Assembly (NCBI RefSeq): GCF_947378715.1
Contig: NZ_CANCLE010000188.1
Coordinates: 1-6,958 of the forward strand
DNA: 6,958 bases
From: Phenylobacterium aquaticum
GTDB lineage: Bacteria > Pseudomonadota > Alphaproteobacteria > Caulobacterales > Caulobacteraceae
Direction: 5' to 3'
The position numbers were made by a program, and so were the translations under genes. Under the pieces are notes generated by a model. The model ran no database searches, was not told where the DNA came from, and saw nothing but the letters and a program-made list of their open reading frames with translations. This document shows, piece by piece, positions 5,802 to 6,958 of the stretch. Within the stretch, counting starts at the first letter, position 1, and every line of letters starts with the position of its first letter.

Positions 5802-6560
5802 ATGGACATCAAGGACAGCATAGCCCTGGTCACGGGCGGCAATCGGGGTATCGGGGAAGCGTTCGTCAGGGCCTTCCTCGCGGCCGGAGCGGCCAAGGTC
5901 TATGTCGCGACCCGCGACCCGGCCAATGCCCAGCACCTGGTCGACGAGGGCCAGGGCAAGGTCGTGGCCGTCCAGCTCGACCTTTCCAAGCCCGAGCAGA
6001 TCGAGGCCGCCGCCGCCCAGTGCCAGGACGTCTCGATCCTGGTCAATAACGCCGGCCAGTTCTCCATGCAGACCCTGATGAAGGCGCCGGACCTCTCCTT
6101 CGCCCGGGCCGAGATGGAGACCAACTATTTCGGTCCCCTGGCCATGTGCCGGGCCTTCGCCCCGATCCTGGCGCGCCACGCCGAAAGCGCCATCGCCAAT
6201 GTGCTGTCGGCCGGCGGCATCGTCGCCGTGCCCGGCATGGGCGGCTACAGCCCGTCGAAGTTCGCCGGCCGGGCCATGACCACCTGCGTCCGCGCCGAGC
6301 TCGCCCCACAGAACACCTCGGTCACCGCCCTGATCGTCGGCTCGGTCGACACCCGGATGGCCAGCCATGTCGAGGGCTTCAAGGAGACCCCGGCCACCAT
6401 CGCCGAGGCGGGCCTGAAGGCGATCCGCAAGGGCGCCGACGAGGTCGACACCGACTTCATGGCCGTGGACGTCCGCGCCAATCTGGCTCGCGACCCCAAG
6501 GCTCTCGAAATCGCCATGCGCCGCTCCCTGCTGGGCGAACGCGTCACCACCGGACGCTGA
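5802..6560 (+). CDS. Classical short-chain dehydrogenase/reductase (SDR)
   Basis: The product has 252 residues, typical of classical cytoplasmic SDR enzymes, which are NAD(P)(H)-dependent alcohol/carbonyl oxidoreductases. The Rossmann nucleotide motif is TGGNRGIG (11-18), DL occurs at 60-61, NNAG at 82-85, and the structural Asn is Asn108. The catalytic Ser136, Tyr149 and Lys153 (Y-S-P-S-K) are all in place, so the enzyme should be active. Arg38 at the end of the second strand (ATRDP) is compatible with NADP preference, but that is inference. The gene begins 40 bp after the carotenoid-oxygenase stop. Its ATG is preceded by an A-rich tract rather than a good Shine-Dalgarno, but MDIKDSIALVTGG is the standard SDR beginning, so the start is sound. 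From context it may process an aldehyde, ketone or alcohol made by the oxygenase. Confidence 0.92.
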   Translation: MDIKDSIALVTGGNRGIGEAFVRAFLAAGAAKVYVATRDPANAQHLVDEGQGKVVAVQLDLSKPEQIEAAAAQCQDVSILVNNAGQFSMQTLMKAPDLSFARAEMETNYFGPLAMCRAFAPILARHAESAIANVLSAGGIVAVPGMGGYSPSKFAGRAMTTCVRAELAPQNTSVTALIVGSVDTRMASHVEGFKETPATIAEAGLKAIRKGADEVDTDFMAVDVRANLARDPKALEIAMRRSLLGERVTTGR

Positions 6561-6571
6561 GGAACACGCCC

Positions 6572-6958
6572 ATGACCAGCCAAGACTACATCGCCTTCGC
6601 CAAAAAGTTCGTCGGCGCGATCCAGAGCGGCGACACCGACACGGTGCGCGCCTGCTACCACCCGGACGCCAAGCTCTGGCACAACAATGACGGCATCGAG
6701 CAGACCGTCGACCAGAACATGAAGGTGCTGGACTGGTTCATCCGCGCCCTGCCCGACCGCAATTACCGGGTCACCCGGCTCGAGGCCCTGCCCGACGGCT
6801 TCATGCAGCAGCACGTGCTGGAAGCCACCCTGCCGGACGGGACCAAGTGGGCCATGGACGCCTGCGTGGTGGTCAGGATCGAGAACGGGGTCATCACCCG
6901 CCTCGACGAATATATCGACAGCGCCAAGTCGGCCCAGCTGCGCGCCCACGGCCGCTGA
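6572..6958 (+). CDS. Cytoplasmic NTF2/SnoaL-like small protein
   Basis: The product has 128 residues, a single NTF2-fold domain with no signal peptide. This fold includes SnoaL cyclases, ketosteroid isomerases and limonene-epoxide hydrolases. Typical elements are the N-terminal helices (YIAFAKKFVGAIQSGD), a YHPDAKLWHNNDG strand-turn (29-41), GFMQQHVLEATLPDGTKW (76-93) and a final strand RIENGVITRLDEYID (102-116). The last resembles the epoxide-hydrolase ending but has LDEYID where WRDYFD is usual, and Gln-His (80-81) stands where the Arg-x-Asp pair would be, so epoxide hydrolysis is not supported. Asp/Glu and His81 could serve acid-base isomerisation or dehydration. The gene starts 11 bp after the SDR stop, and GAGGA (6559-6563) overlaps that stop, implying translational coupling. 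An NTF2-like protein paired with an SDR is common in steroid, terpenoid and aromatic catabolic clusters; the substrate here is unknown. Confidence 0.88.
   Translation: MTSQDYIAFAKKFVGAIQSGDTDTVRACYHPDAKLWHNNDGIEQTVDQNMKVLDWFIRALPDRNYRVTRLEALPDGFMQQHVLEATLPDGTKWAMDACVVVRIENGVITRLDEYIDSAKSAQLRAHGR

Noticed and set aside
6146..6571. Upstream extension of the last NTF2-like gene's reading frame through the SDR gene
   Set aside because: It is an Arg/Pro/Gly-rich out-of-frame reading of the SDR. The real start is ATG 6572 with GAGGA 8 bases upstream.

Overview
The window is GC-rich (roughly two-thirds G+C by eye) and densely coded, with long antisense open frames that are by-products of GC-rich codon use. 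The gene content (tandem TetR regulator, SDR, NTF2-fold proteins, carotenoid-oxygenase family enzyme, secreted creatininase-like protein) and a promoter resembling the Caulobacter vegetative consensus suggest an alphaproteobacterium, plausibly Caulobacteraceae (Caulobacter/Phenylobacterium-like). That placement is inference from style and family distribution; there is no rRNA or marker gene here.

Layout, left to right. (1) 1-90, minus: the first 30 codons of a small membrane protein that runs off the left edge. (2) 175-1377, minus: a 400-residue regulator with two complete TetR units in tandem. (3) A 149-bp divergent control region with candidate promoters on both strands and a 12-bp palindrome. 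(4) 1527-2354, plus: an exported creatininase-like protein. (5) 2448-3656, plus: a thiolase with unusual active-site replacements. (6) 3660-4121, minus: an exported small protein resembling limonene-1,2-epoxide hydrolase, convergent with the thiolase with only 3 bp between them. (7) A 161-bp divergent region with several short palindromes, one lying on the candidate -10 of the next gene. (8) 4283-5761, plus: an RPE65/carotenoid-cleavage-oxygenase family iron enzyme. (9) 5802-6560, plus: a classical short-chain dehydrogenase/reductase. (10) 6572-6958, plus: a cytoplasmic NTF2/SnoaL-like protein. The window ends exactly on its stop codon.

How the genes may work together (inference): the oxygenase would split an alkene double bond into two carbonyl fragments, the SDR would reduce or oxidise a carbonyl or alcohol, the NTF2-fold proteins could isomerise, hydrate or open an epoxide, and the thiolase could cleave or condense CoA thioesters. 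This looks like an accessory catabolic locus for a terpenoid, apocarotenoid, stilbenoid or steroid-like compound, possibly controlled by the tandem TetR protein. The substrate cannot be read from the sequence. The last three plus-strand genes (4283-6958) look like one transcription unit; creatininase and thiolase may form another. No gap between genes exceeds 300 bp, and I see no tRNA, rRNA, CRISPR, insertion sequence or phage feature.
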